From the NCBI RefSeq assembly GCF_028687615.1, contig NZ_JAQTZU010000016.1:1-64000 (forward strand): a DNA stretch of 64,000 nt, given 5' to 3'. Below, piece after piece: positions 33,999 to 43,068 of the stretch. Numbering within the stretch: position 1 is the first letter of the stretch; every line of letters begins with the position of its first letter. Source of the DNA: Methylovulum sp. GTDB lineage: Bacteria > Pseudomonadota > Gammaproteobacteria > Methylococcales > Methylomonadaceae. Made by a program: the position numbers and the translations under genes. Below the pieces are notes generated by a model, which worked only from the letters and a program-made list of their open reading frames with translations, did no database searches and had not been told where the DNA came from.

Positions 33999-36500
33999 CT
34001 ATGTCCGGTGGTTTTTTTGGGTGATGCTGATAGGTGATGTTTTCCAAATGTCTTCGCAATACTCGCGGATAGCCCGATCCGAAGAGAATTTGCCTATCCG
34101 CGCAACATTCAGGATAGACATGCGGGTCCAGTGCTCTGGATCTTTGAATTGGCGGCCGACTTCTTCCTGGCAAGCGGCATAGCTGGCAAAATCGGCACAA
34201 ATTAAGTAGGGGTCGTGGTTCCAGAGATTATCAAGGAATGGCGCGAACAATTCCTTATCGCCGTGGGAAAACAGGCCGGATGCCAAAAGATATAACGCTT
34301 CCCGTAGCGCGGGTGTATGCTCGACGACTTCCCTACTCCGGTAACCGTTGGCATACAAAGCCTGTACAGCTTCAACGCCGAGGCCAAAAAGGAAAAAATT
34401 CTCCTCGCCCACTTCCTCCCTGATTTCCACATTGGCACCGTCTAAGGTGCCGATAGTCAACGCGCCGTTCATCGCAAATTTCATGTTACCTGTACCTGAT
34501 GCCTCCATTCCGGCGGTGGATATTTGTTCCGACAGGTCAGCGGCTGGATATAGCCGCTGACCTAGCTTGACATTCATATTCGGCACGAACACCACCTTGA
34601 TGCGCCCGTTGATTTGCGGGTCGCGGTTAATGACCTCCGCCACCGAATTGATCAACTTGATGATTAGCTTAGCCATCCGATAACTCGGTGCCGCCTTGCC
34701 GCTGAAAATAAAAGTGCGCGGCGGGAGCTCCATATTGGGATGTAGTTTGAGCTGCTGATAGAGGCTGATGATGTGCAGCACATTCAAGTGCTGGCGTTTG
34801 TATTCGTGGATACGCTTGGCCTGGATGTCAAATAGGCTGTCTGGATCGACAGCGACTCCCGTGGTTCGCCGGATGTAGTCTGACAGGCGAGCCTTGGCGG
34901 TGCGCTTGACCTGGCGCCAGCGCAAGCGGAAGCTGGCATCGTTAGCGCAGGGTTCTAATTGGCATAATTGTTCCATATCGCGCAGCCAACCTGTACCGAT
35001 ACCTGAATCAATCAATGCCGCCAGCGGGAGGTTTGCCAATCCAATAAAACGGCGTGGCGTAACCCCGTTGGTTTTGTTGCTGAATTTCTCCGGCCACACT
35101 TTATAAAAGTCTTTCAGCACCGTTTGTTTCAGAAGGTCGCTATGCAAAGCGGCGACACCATTGATGGCGAAACTGCCCACACAGGCGAGATTCGCCATGC
35201 GCACCCGTTTTTCACCCGTCTCATCAATAAGCGAAATGCGGGCAAGGCGTTCGTTGTCGTCTGGAAAGTGCCAGCGCATCTCTTCCATGAAGCGGGCGTT
35301 GATTGCGTAGATAATCTCCAGATGACGCGGCAGGATGCGTTGGAATAGCGGCAGCGACCAAGTCTCCAAGGCTTCAGGCAACAAGGTGTGGTTGGTGTAG
35401 GCAAAAGTCTGGCGGGTGATGTTCCACGCCGATTCCCAGTCCATCCCGTGTTCGTCCACCAGCAAACGCATCAGTTCCGGTATCGCAATGGCGGGGTGGG
35501 TATCGTTAAGTTGGGCGACGAATTTATCGGCAAAATCGGTGATTTTGCCTTCGTCGCGCAAGGTCATCTGGATCATGTCTTGCAACGAGCAGGTGACGAA
35601 GAAATATTGCTGGCGCAAACGCAATTCCTTGCCAAGCTCCGGTTCATCGTTGGGATACAGCACTTTGCTGATATTTTCGGCGACGACTTTGTCGCTGACC
35701 GCGCCCTGATAGTCGCCGTGGCTGAATGCCAACAGATCAAAAGGTTCGCGGGCTTCGGATTTCCAAAGCCTGAGCAAATTGGCATTGGTCACGCCATAAC
35801 CCAGGATTGGGGTGTCGTAGGCCAAGCCATAGATGATGGTTGCAGGTATCCAACGGCTTTGCGCTTGGTTTGATCCGTCGACGTAGTGTTCGATTTTTCC
35901 ATCCATTTTGACCGGATAGCGGATTTGCCGGTTGGGGAGTTCCCAAGGGTTGCCGTTACGCAGCCACGCATCGGCAATTTCAAACTGCCAACCGTCGCGG
36001 ATTTCCTGATCGAAGATGCCGTATTCGTAACGGATGCCATAACCGATAGCCGGGATTTCAAGGGTGGCGAGCGAGTCCATGTAGCAGGCAGCGAGCCGCC
36101 CCAAGCCACCGTTTCCCAAACCCGGTTCCAGTTCAGATTCTAAAATGGTGTCCAAATCCAGCCCCAAATTTTGCAGGGCTTCGCGGGTGTGGGCGCGGGT
36201 ATTGCCCCAGACGTCTAAATTGAGGATGTTGTTGCCAAGATGTGGCCCTAACAGGAATTCTGCGGATAAATAAGCCACAGTCCTGGCATTGGACTGCTGG
36301 TACCGTTCTGTGGAGGAGACGAATCTGGCGAGTAAACGGTCGCGGATCGTGTACGCCAGGGCGGTGTAATGATCGACTGGCGATGCGTCCTCAAGCGTCC
36401 TGCCCATGACATAAAACAGGTTATCCAAAAATGAACGCTGGATGGCCTCGACGGATCGTGCGATGCGTATGCTTAGTGCTTGTTCGGCAATGTCAAACAT
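33999..36500 (-). CDS. glgP: Glycogen/starch/alpha-glucan phosphorylase
   Basis: An 833-residue GT35 enzyme that splits alpha-1,4-glucan with phosphate to glucose-1-phosphate. It has YLSAEFLLGPHLGNN, EPGLGNGGLGRLAACYMDSL and YGIRYEYGIFDQ near the N-terminus, and the PLP site EASGTGNMKFAMNGALTIGT with the cofactor Lys near residue 673. Length and motifs are complete. Methanotrophs store glycogen, which fits the genome type inferred here. It stands alone, with no other glg gene adjacent. Confidence 0.95.
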   Translation of the reverse strand: MFDIAEQALSIRIARSVEAIQRSFLDNLFYVMGRTLEDASPVDHYTALAYTIRDRLLARFVSSTERYQQSNARTVAYLSAEFLLGPHLGNNILNLDVWGNTRAHTREALQNLGLDLDTILESELEPGLGNGGLGRLAACYMDSLATLEIPAIGYGIRYEYGIFDQEIRDGWQFEIADAWLRNGNPWELPNRQIRYPVKMDGKIEHYVDGSNQAQSRWIPATIIYGLAYDTPILGYGVTNANLLRLWKSEAREPFDLLAFSHGDYQGAVSDKVVAENISKVLYPNDEPELGKELRLRQQYFFVTCSLQDMIQMTLRDEGKITDFADKFVAQLNDTHPAIAIPELMRLLVDEHGMDWESAWNITRQTFAYTNHTLLPEALETWSLPLFQRILPRHLEIIYAINARFMEEMRWHFPDDNERLARISLIDETGEKRVRMANLACVGSFAINGVAALHSDLLKQTVLKDFYKVWPEKFSNKTNGVTPRRFIGLANLPLAALIDSGIGTGWLRDMEQLCQLEPCANDASFRLRWRQVKRTAKARLSDYIRRTTGVAVDPDSLFDIQAKRIHEYKRQHLNVLHIISLYQQLKLHPNMELPPRTFIFSGKAAPSYRMAKLIIKLINSVAEVINRDPQINGRIKVVFVPNMNVKLGQRLYPAADLSEQISTAGMEASGTGNMKFAMNGALTIGTLDGANVEIREEVGEENFFLFGLGVEAVQALYANGYRSREVVEHTPALREALYLLASGLFSHGDKELFAPFLDNLWNHDPYLICADFASYAACQEEVGRQFKDPEHWTRMSILNVARIGKFSSDRAIREYCEDIWKTSPISITQKNHRT

Positions 36501-36673
36501 GAAGTATCCTCAGTATGGTGATGGCTTAGCAGGAATCCCTGTGAAATACATTGGACAATCAACTCCTGATTGGCAAGATGGCTATGTTTAGAAAAACATC
36601 GATATCCCGATGTTTATACCAAACAGTTGGCCTCATTCACAACCCTGGCCTTAACAACATTTTCTATTAATCA

Positions 36674-36769
36674 CTGATGTTATGCAGCAACGTAGTTTGT
36701 ATCCCATTTGCCGCGTCGAGCACTGCATTATTTGTTTTCAAATCGTAGAATATGTCTGCGTAACATCAG
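36674..36769. repeat. Short form (96 bp) of a CTGATGTTATGCAG repeat family
   Basis: The ends CTGATGTTATGCAG and CTGCGTAACATCAG are near-perfect inverted repeats. The inner part (CCCATTTGCCGCG...CGAGCAC, then TTATTTGTTTTCAAA) matches both flanks of a 385-bp element at 55127-55511, without its middle block. The final TCAG supplies the stop codon of the mfnF-like gene on the minus strand. Confidence 0.8.
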
Positions 36770-37815
36770 ATTGTAAAAGCAAGGTTCAAATATGCCACCG
36801 CCACCGCCGGTGCACAATCGGCGGGATTTAGCAATGTCATTGCCGAATTACGGCAAAGCCCGGAAAAATCGAGATAAGGCATTGATTTTTCAAGTGCCAG
36901 TTGTTGTGCTAAAAAGCGGCCTATGCCGGCGCCGATAATGGGCTTGGTTTCAGCCCCCCCCTTCTGCCGTTCCAAATGGTCACAAGCTGAACGGATTTTT
37001 TGGACTTGCTGGCTTTTTAGGTTGTCCGCAAAAGCTTGCCAACGAGTCAGTTCCTGGGGATAAAAATCACAGCCTATCATCCGCGCCAAACGTCTAGCAC
37101 TGGCCGCGATGGTTTTTTCCGCCCCGTCAGCGGTGTCACATTGGTCATGGGCTTCTGCCAATTCGCCCGTCACCCGATAGACATCCGCCATCGTCGCAAA
37201 ATACTCCGCCATCACCCCGATTTCCTGGCCTTCATCCCACGCCGTTTGCGTGACCGCCATCACGGCAGTCCTGACTATGCCGGTGTACACCAATTCTTTG
37301 CTGATGAGACGCTGGTGATCGGTATAAGCTTGTGTTTGCACTCGACCGTTTTTCAGCACCAAAATATCGGTGGTGGTGCTACCGATGTCGATAAATAGGC
37401 CATCACCCACCATCTGCGCCGCAAATCCCGCACTTGCCAGCCAATTCGTAGAGGCAATATCTTGAAAATGTGCGGCAGTTATCTGATTGCTCGGCAATAG
37501 GCCATGCCGGCCTGCAAAAACCAGCATGTCGGCATCCGGCAATAATTCGCCCATCGTGGCGATGATTTGCCGGACGCCGTCATCCCTGCCGGCAAATAAA
37601 TCCACCAGTTCGCCGGTCATGGTGATGGCGTGGCGGTAATCGCTCTTCGGCAAGCTTTGCATAATCGCCCCGACCGCCGAGTGCAAAGTCGCCAAGCCCT
37701 TCCATAAAGGGCAAGCATGTTGATAAATGGCGATGATTTCGCCGTTTGGGTTGATGGCGGCGGCTTTCAAATGCGCCCCGCCGATGTCCCAGCCTAAGTA
37801 ATGTGTTGCCTGCAT
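36766..37815 (-). CDS. MfnF-like hydantoinase/oxoprolinase-family protein (C1 cofactor pathway)
   Basis: A 349-residue protein of the ASKHA/hydantoinase A type: GWDIGGAHLKAAAI (phosphate-1-like loop), ITMTGELVDLFAGRDDGV, FIDIGSTTTDILVLKNG (second loop) and IIGAGIGRFLAQQLA. This is the set seen in the H4MPT-linked C1 transfer pathway protein of methylotrophs, related to archaeal MfnF, which joins the furan and tyramine parts of methanofuran. The gene starts 1 bp after the MfnD-like gene ends, so they form an operon. The stop codon lies within a repeat element. Confidence 0.82.
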   Translation of the reverse strand: MQATHYLGWDIGGAHLKAAAINPNGEIIAIYQHACPLWKGLATLHSAVGAIMQSLPKSDYRHAITMTGELVDLFAGRDDGVRQIIATMGELLPDADMLVFAGRHGLLPSNQITAAHFQDIASTNWLASAGFAAQMVGDGLFIDIGSTTTDILVLKNGRVQTQAYTDHQRLISKELVYTGIVRTAVMAVTQTAWDEGQEIGVMAEYFATMADVYRVTGELAEAHDQCDTADGAEKTIAASARRLARMIGCDFYPQELTRWQAFADNLKSQQVQKIRSACDHLERQKGGAETKPIIGAGIGRFLAQQLALEKSMPYLDFSGLCRNSAMTLLNPADCAPAVAVAYLNLAFTI

Positions 37816-37816
37816 A

Positions 37817-38791
37817 TCAATGGAGGTTTAGCGTGATGGCTTGATTAATTGTTGGTTTGATTACAGGCTGCCCATACAGCAGTTGCAGGGTCAGTTGGGC
37901 GATATTCAAACCCAGCGCGGCTTGTATCGCCGCGAACGACGTGGTCAAGCGGGGGTTAATTTCCAGCACCCGTATTTCTTCAGCGGTTTCGATCAGGTCT
38001 ATGCCCACATAGCCCCATAATTCAGGGAATGCTTGGGCTATTTGTCCGGCAAGTTTTTGATAGTTTTCAGAAATCGGCTGGCTATTGACGATAATTTCCG
38101 TGAGTTGGTATTGCCGTTCGATAATTTTAAAGCCTTGCTTATTCACCGACACTATCCAGCATTCACCATTTTTGAACAAGCACGACAAGCTGGTTTTATC
38201 GCCATTTAGATGCGGTTGGATTATGAACTGTGCCGAGCGTATCGCATGATCAGCAAAATCTTCTGGATTCGTCAGGATAAAACTATCCCCACACCCTGCC
38301 CCATCAATGGGTTTGATGATCCATTCACCCGCCGTAAATTCGGCTTGGTCGGACAATTGCGTCAGTACGGTAGCGATATTGTTCTCAATAAGACGCTGAT
38401 ATGTAAAATATTTATTGCCAGTCAGCGCGACGGCACCGGCGGGCGGAGCCAATAAAACTTTAGCTTGCGCGGCAACAGCCAAGCAAAGATTTTGCAAAAT
38501 ACCGTCAAATTCGGGGGCGATGGGCCAGACGGCATCACATTCGGCAATCAAGCGGTTGAATACCTCATGGGGGTTTTGTTCCGGGGAAATAATGACGGTA
38601 TCGAGATATTCCGTATCAAAATGGCTTGCCAAACGGCTATCGAGCATCACCGTCAATTCGATTGGCTCAAGTTCGGCAAAATTAGCCAACAACGCCTGCA
38701 ACATCAACCGCCCTTCCTTAATTAAGCCCGTTGGCAATTCCTGACGGTTAAATCCGCCGCCCGTGATGTATTCAAAAATCAGTATCTTCAT
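37817..38791 (-). CDS. MfnD-like ATP-grasp ligase (C1 cofactor pathway)
   Basis: A 324-residue ATP-grasp protein starting MKILIFEYITGGGFNRQELP, with ATP-binding segments (ALTGNKYFTYQRLIENNI, GEWIIKPIDGAGCGDSF), and VGIDLIETAEEIRVLEINPRLTTSF, which holds the metal-binding D/E/N residues. Relatives in archaea (MfnD) attach glutamate to tyramine in methanofuran synthesis; methylotroph homologues stand beside MfnF-like genes as here. Start at 38791 (ATG after GGTGG) replaces a longer TTG start. It is divergent from the GDT1 gene. Confidence 0.82.
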   Translation of the reverse strand: MKILIFEYITGGGFNRQELPTGLIKEGRLMLQALLANFAELEPIELTVMLDSRLASHFDTEYLDTVIISPEQNPHEVFNRLIAECDAVWPIAPEFDGILQNLCLAVAAQAKVLLAPPAGAVALTGNKYFTYQRLIENNIATVLTQLSDQAEFTAGEWIIKPIDGAGCGDSFILTNPEDFADHAIRSAQFIIQPHLNGDKTSLSCLFKNGECWIVSVNKQGFKIIERQYQLTEIIVNSQPISENYQKLAGQIAQAFPELWGYVGIDLIETAEEIRVLEINPRLTTSFAAIQAALGLNIAQLTLQLLYGQPVIKPTINQAITLNLH

Positions 38792-38891
38792 GCCACCCAA
38801 TTCGTTCGCTATGCCATCTGTAGGCCATTATAATGGAATCCGATTTCCCACTGGCCTTTTGCCAACTGACTTTTTACACACCCACCTTTTC

Positions 38892-39596
38892 ATGACGAAC
38901 TTACCCACTGATTTAAGCGTATTTTTAACCACCTCTGTCGAACCGTTGCTGGCACTCATTCAAAATGCACGGCAGTTTTTTTTAGCGTGGTTGACGGCTA
39001 ACCATCTGAATACGCTCATCACTCCCGCCGCCGCCAGTTTTTCATTGATTGCCGCCGCTGAAATTGGCGATAAAAGCCAACTGGTTTGTATGACGCTGGC
39101 TTCGCGGCATAAAGCCTTGCCTGTCGTGCTCGGCGCGATTGCGGCGTTTATGCTGCTGAACACATTGGCCGTGGTGTTTGGTGCGGCAATTGCCAATTGG
39201 CTGCCTGAATATCTGGTGGCCGCCACCGTGGCATTTTTATTCGCCGTGTTTGGAGTGCAAGCGTTACGCGTGCCAGACGATGACGACGACGAAGCCATTC
39301 AAGAAAAAAGCGGCCACGGTGTTTTCTTCACCACGTTTTTTTTGATTACCGTAGCCGAATTCGGCGATAAAACCCAACTTGCCGTCGTGGCCTTAAGCAG
39401 CACCAGCTTGCCGCTGGCGGTTTGGCTAGGCGCAACGCTGGCCTTGGCATTCACGTCGATAGTGGGGGTTTGGGCGGGCAATACATTATTGCAAAAAGTG
39501 CCGCTAGTGCTATTGCACCGGATCAGCGGCACTTTTTTTCTGGTTTTGTCTGGCTTTGCGGGCTACCGGGCTTATCTAAATTTTACAGGCTCTTAA
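38892..39596 (+). CDS. TMEM165/GDT1-family cation transporter (UPF0016)
   Basis: A 234-residue membrane protein with two repeated signature helices, AAEIGDKSQL and VAEFGDKTQL (E-x-G-D-K-[ST]-Q), each in a three-helix half, as in Mn2+ or Ca2+ exporters of the GDT1 family. An acidic loop RVPDDDDDEAIQEKSG connects the halves. The start at 38892 is chosen over longer readings, which lack a binding site and add hydrophilic sequence. The substrate is probably Mn2+ by family analogy. Confidence 0.85.
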   Translation: MTNLPTDLSVFLTTSVEPLLALIQNARQFFLAWLTANHLNTLITPAAASFSLIAAAEIGDKSQLVCMTLASRHKALPVVLGAIAAFMLLNTLAVVFGAAIANWLPEYLVAATVAFLFAVFGVQALRVPDDDDDEAIQEKSGHGVFFTTFFLITVAEFGDKTQLAVVALSSTSLPLAVWLGATLALAFTSIVGVWAGNTLLQKVPLVLLHRISGTFFLVLSGFAGYRAYLNFTGS

Positions 39597-39605
39597 GTTC
39601 CGCTG

Positions 39606-40562
39606 TTATTCGGTGAACACCCCAAACCCCATAATCCGCTGGTAACGGCTAGCCAGCAGATCATCTATAGGCTGTGTTTTCAATTCCGCCAGATGGCGCA
39701 ACAAAGTTTCCTTGAGATTTTTGGCGGTGGTGACAAAATCCCGATGACCGCCGCCTAAAGGCTCGCGCACCACTTCATCCAAAAAACCCTGTTCACGGAT
39801 ACGGTCGGACGTGATGCCCATCGCTTCCGCCGCCAATTGCGATTTTTCCGCGCTTTTCCATAAGATTGACGCGCAACCTTCAGGCGAAATCACCGAATAG
39901 GTGCTGTATTCCAGCATAATCAAACGGTCGCCCACGCCTATCGCCAATGCGCCGCCGGAGCCGCCTTCGCCTATCACGGTACAAATCACTGGTGTTTTCA
40001 ATTTCGACATTTCAAACAAGTTCCTGGCAATCGCCTCGCTTTGCCCGCGTTCTTCCGCGCCGATGCCGGGGTAGGCGCCAGGGGTGTCAATCAAGCAAAT
40101 GATGGGCAATTGGAAGCGTTCCGCCATTTTCATCACGCGCAAGGCTTTGCGGTAACCTTCAGGGCGTGGCATACCAAAATTGCGGTAGATTTTTTCTTTG
40201 GTGTCGCGGCCTTTTTGATGGCCGATGATGACTATCGGCTGGTCATCAAGCCGCGCCAAACCGCAGACGATAGCGGGGTCATCGGAGTATGCACGATCAC
40301 CGTGCAGTTCGTGGAAATCAGTCATCATCAGCCCGATATAATCCAGCGTGTACGGACGGCCTGGGTGTCTGGACAATTGGGAAATCTGCCAATCGGACAG
40401 TTCGGCAAAAATGGTTTCGGTCAATGAGCGGCTTCGATCTTCCAATTGCTTGATGGCATCGGAAATATTGATGTTGTTATCGAACTCGACATGGCGGAGT
40501 TCGGTGATTTTCGCTTCCAATTCAGCGATAGGTTGTTCGAAATCGAGAAATTTTAAATCCAT
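39606..40562 (-). CDS. accA: Acetyl-CoA carboxylase carboxyltransferase subunit alpha
   Basis: A 318-residue subunit matching AccA in length and motifs: [19 protein letters not shown] at the start, [50 protein letters not shown] and [19 protein letters not shown]. It partners AccD, encoded here at 59291, to transfer carboxyl from biotin to acetyl-CoA. It is convergent with the GDT1 gene, 10 bp apart. Confidence 0.96.
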   Translation of the reverse strand: MDLKFLDFEQPIAELEAKITELRHVEFDNNINISDAIKQLEDRSRSLTETIFAELSDWQISQLSRHPGRPYTLDYIGLMMTDFHELHGDRAYSDDPAIVCGLARLDDQPIVIIGHQKGRDTKEKIYRNFGMPRPEGYRKALRVMKMAERFQLPIICLIDTPGAYPGIGAEERGQSEAIARNLFEMSKLKTPVICTVIGEGGSGGALAIGVGDRLIMLEYSTYSVISPEGCASILWKSAEKSQLAAEAMGITSDRIREQGFLDEVVREPLGGGHRDFVTTAKNLKETLLRHLAELKTQPIDDLLASRYQRIMGFGVFTE

Positions 40563-40683
40563 GAAGATGCGCTATGACGAATTAAAGGTAAACCATAGAT
40601 TTTATAGAAAATTGGCGATTTATTCTAAACATAAATTCTAATTCTTTGCCGGCCCTACAAACCACCCGCTAAGAAAGACTTTT

Positions 40684-40700
40684 CAGGTTTTTAAAACCTG
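40684..40700. repeat. Palindrome CAGGTTTTTAAAACCTG between accA and queD-like gene
   Basis: A 17-bp palindrome with 8-bp arms in the 254-bp gap between two divergent genes. It is part of a repeat-like block (TTTTCAGG...AAACCTGACC) that may act as a bidirectional hairpin. Confidence 0.5.
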
Positions 40701-40816
40701 ACCCGTTAGAGCGCGAAGCGAAAGACCGACCTGTAAAAATCAAATCATCCGTGCATCGCCAACAAATTATAGTAAACTGCCAAGCTTTTAAAACCCGCGC
40801 CGATTTGTAACCCGCC

Positions 40817-41221
40817 ATGTACACCATCACCAAAGAAGTTTATTTTTGCTACGGGCATCGCCTGATGAACCATGCGGGCAAATGCCGCCATTTGCACGGG
40901 CATAGCGTCAAGGCATCGATTGCCATCCAGCAAGAACAGCTTAACGACCAAGGCATGGTGTGTGATTTTGCCGACATCCGTGATTGCGTCGAAAAATACA
41001 TCGACGAAAACCTGGATCATAATTTTTTGCTGCATAAAAACGACCCGATCATCCCGATGCTGACCGCCCAAAACGAACGCTTTATGGTCTTGGACGAACA
41101 CCCCACCGCCGAAGTGCTAAGCAAAATGCTCTATCAATACATCAAACAAGCCGGTTTTAATGTCGCCCAAGTGACGCTATGGGAAACCGCCAGCGCCTAC
41201 GCTTGCTACCGCGAAGATTAA
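40817..41221 (+). CDS. 6-pyruvoyltetrahydropterin synthase/QueD family protein
   Basis: A 134-residue protein with the PTPS/QueD metal site: His14 (YGHRL), His27 and His29 (CRHLHGH), catalytic Cys23 and the LDHNFLL segment, plus ETASAYACY near the end. The CxxxHGH form is that of QueD (6-carboxytetrahydropterin synthase, queuosine path), but pterin synthases for H4MPT-like cofactors share it. With no other que gene nearby, the exact product is not settled. Confidence 0.82.
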   Translation: MYTITKEVYFCYGHRLMNHAGKCRHLHGHSVKASIAIQQEQLNDQGMVCDFADIRDCVEKYIDENLDHNFLLHKNDPIIPMLTAQNERFMVLDEHPTAEVLSKMLYQYIKQAGFNVAQVTLWETASAYACYRED

Positions 41222-41227
41222 GCCGCC

Positions 41228-41710
41228 ATGAGCCTGCTAAACCCCATCAATACCTCGTTTTGCCTTGAGCAAATCTGCGAATCCAATTTTCAGAAATTGC
41301 TGCGGCTGATCCCTGATTTATCGGACGTTAAGGAAGCGGCGATAGGCTTGGCGGCTTTGCAAACGACGCTGTATCTGGAAGTGATAGAAGAAACGCCGTA
41401 CACCAAAACCATCGAACTTAGCCATTGTTTCAACAACAACGCCAACGAAATCATGGCCCCGGCGGTGATTATCCGTGTGTATCTGGATGCGCGGCTGGCG
41501 GAAGTGTTAAGCGACCACGCCAGGGCGCGCGTAGCCAAGGTCTACCCCGATCCCCGTAAAAGCCGCGACATCATGAATTACAAATGGCGGCTGAATTACT
41601 TTTTGCAAAAATGGCTGGATCATTGCCTAAGCAAAAACTACCGCTTCACCGCCCAGCCTTTAAGCACGTCCCGACAACATCACCACAACCAAATCAGCCA
41701 TATTTCTTGA
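41228..41710 (+). CDS. DUF1249 protein (YqiB-like)
   Basis: A 160-residue protein of the DUF1249 family: ESNFQKLLRLIPDL, then LYLEVIEETPYTKTIELSHCF, IIRVYLDARLAEVLSDHARA and NYKWRLNYFLQKWLDHCL. Function is unknown; the E. coli homologue is YqiB. It begins 7 bp after the queD-like gene, and its end overlaps the end of lpxB by 51 bp on the other strand. Confidence 0.8.
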   Translation: MSLLNPINTSFCLEQICESNFQKLLRLIPDLSDVKEAAIGLAALQTTLYLEVIEETPYTKTIELSHCFNNNANEIMAPAVIIRVYLDARLAEVLSDHARARVAKVYPDPRKSRDIMNYKWRLNYFLQKWLDHCLSKNYRFTAQPLSTSRQHHHNQISHIS

Positions 41711-42808
41711 CGCACCGCCCTGCCCTAGCTTCGTCTTCACATCCGCCAGCTCCACCCGCATTTGCGTGGCATAATCGACATCAGTCAAAATCTTGCTGAT
41801 TTCCGTCGCCAGATTCTCGGCATTGGCTTCGTGTTGGATGAATTCTTTGATGATGGGCTTGCCGGCGACAATGTTCGGCAAGCCGATGAACGGGGTTTTG
41901 ACCAGCCAACGGCCTAGCCAATAGGTGATGGCGGCGAGTTTGTAGCAAATCAGCATCGGCACGCCCAGCAAGGCGATTTCCAGGGTTGCCGTGCCGGAGG
42001 TGGTCATGACCGCATCACAACATTGGATGACATCATAGGGTTGGTGTTTGATGACGGTCACGTTGACCGAAGATTGTGATAAGTGGCTGTTTAGCAAGGC
42101 ATCTGAAATGGCGTCGGCTTGTGGCAGGATGAATTGCAGGCCAGGCACAAGTTTGTGCAATTGCTCGGCGGCTAGCAGCATGACAGGCAACAGGCGTTTG
42201 ATTTCGTTGGCGCGGCTGCCTGGCAACAAGCCGACAATGGGCTTATCGTCTGTTAATCCAAAGGCCAGCAAATCCTCGGTTTTGCTGCGTTGCGGTTTGA
42301 CCTTATCAACCGACGGATGCCCGACATAACGCACGGGCACGTTTTCGGCTTCGTAATACGCGGTTTCAAACGGGAAAATCACCGCCATCATGTCGATGAC
42401 CTTGCCGTATTGCTTCACCCTCCCAGCCCGCCACGCCCACACTTGCGGGCTGACATAAAACAGGACTTTGATGCCCTGTTGTTTGGCAAACTTCGCCAGT
42501 TTGAAGTTGAATTCTTTGTAATCGACGCACACCAGCAAATCGGGCCGCTCGCTGGCGACGAGGTTCTGCATCAAGGCCAAGGCGCGACGGATTTCGCCAT
42601 AATGTTTAATGACTTCCACTACGCCGATGACGGCGATATTTGCCGAGTCATAGCGTATGTCTATCCCCGCTTCCGCCATTTTCGAGCCGCCCATGCCAAT
42701 GCCCTGAAGGCCGGGCAGTTGTTTTTTCAGCTCCAGAAACAGATTGGCTGCGTGTTGGTCGCCGGAAGATTCCCCGGCACTGAACATTACGGTTAAGGGT
42801 TTTGACAT
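41660..42808 (-). CDS. lpxB: Lipid-A-disaccharide synthase
   Basis: A 382-residue GT19 enzyme that joins UDP-diacylglucosamine and lipid X to make the lipid A disaccharide. Starting MSKPLTVMFSAGESSGDQHA (42808, chosen because LpxB begins there), it has GIGMGGSKMAEAGI, DYKEFNFKLAKFA, YVSPQVWAW and TTSGTATLEIALLGVPM, all typical. The other genes of the lpx cluster are not adjacent. The 3' end overlaps the DUF1249 gene by 51 bp. Confidence 0.95.
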   Translation of the reverse strand: MSKPLTVMFSAGESSGDQHAANLFLELKKQLPGLQGIGMGGSKMAEAGIDIRYDSANIAVIGVVEVIKHYGEIRRALALMQNLVASERPDLLVCVDYKEFNFKLAKFAKQQGIKVLFYVSPQVWAWRAGRVKQYGKVIDMMAVIFPFETAYYEAENVPVRYVGHPSVDKVKPQRSKTEDLLAFGLTDDKPIVGLLPGSRANEIKRLLPVMLLAAEQLHKLVPGLQFILPQADAISDALLNSHLSQSSVNVTVIKHQPYDVIQCCDAVMTTSGTATLEIALLGVPMLICYKLAAITYWLGRWLVKTPFIGLPNIVAGKPIIKEFIQHEANAENLATEISKILTDVDYATQMRVELADVKTKLGQGGASRNMADLVVVMLSGRA

Positions 42809-42830
42809 GGATGGCTTTTGTACGCTTAAT

Positions 42831-42894
42831 GGTGGGCAACGCTTTTTTGCCCACCTTGTCATGGCAAAGGGTGGGCAGAAAAGCGTTGCCCACC
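42831..42894. repeat. Palindrome with 16-bp arms upstream of lpxB
   Basis: GGTGGGCAACGCTTTT (42831-42846) and its complement (42879-42894) enclose a second, shorter TTGCCCACC/GGGTGGGCA pairing. It covers the leader region of lpxB, so it could affect its expression. Confidence 0.8.
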
Positions 42895-42924
42895 CTACAT
42901 TTTTGGGTTTACCCCAATTTTAAA

Positions 42925-43048
42925 GGCTATGTCACCGTTAATTGTGGAAGCCTTAAATGATGCGGCTTTGAGCGACAGCCGCAATCTGTATTAGATAAGG
43001 CTTTGCGCCGAAAATAAAAACGTTTCAACAAGTAACGGTGACATAGCC
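42925..43048. mobile_element. MITE-like element C (124 bp), 8-bp target duplication
   Basis: Perfect 16-bp terminal inverted repeats (GGCTATGTCACCGTTA at 42925-42940; complement at 43033-43048), flanked by ATTTTAAA at 42917-42924 and 43049-43056. No coding capacity. GG-starting ends and an 8-bp duplication fit IS1595-like families, though not proven. It sits 20 bp past the DegT gene stop. Confidence 0.88.
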
Positions 43049-43068
43049 ATTTTAAACCACTACCAATT

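Noticed and set aside
33895..34182. 95-codon plus-strand frame next to glgP
   Set aside because: It overlaps the end of glgP, shows no family resemblance, and its GGGGAG is too close to the ATG.
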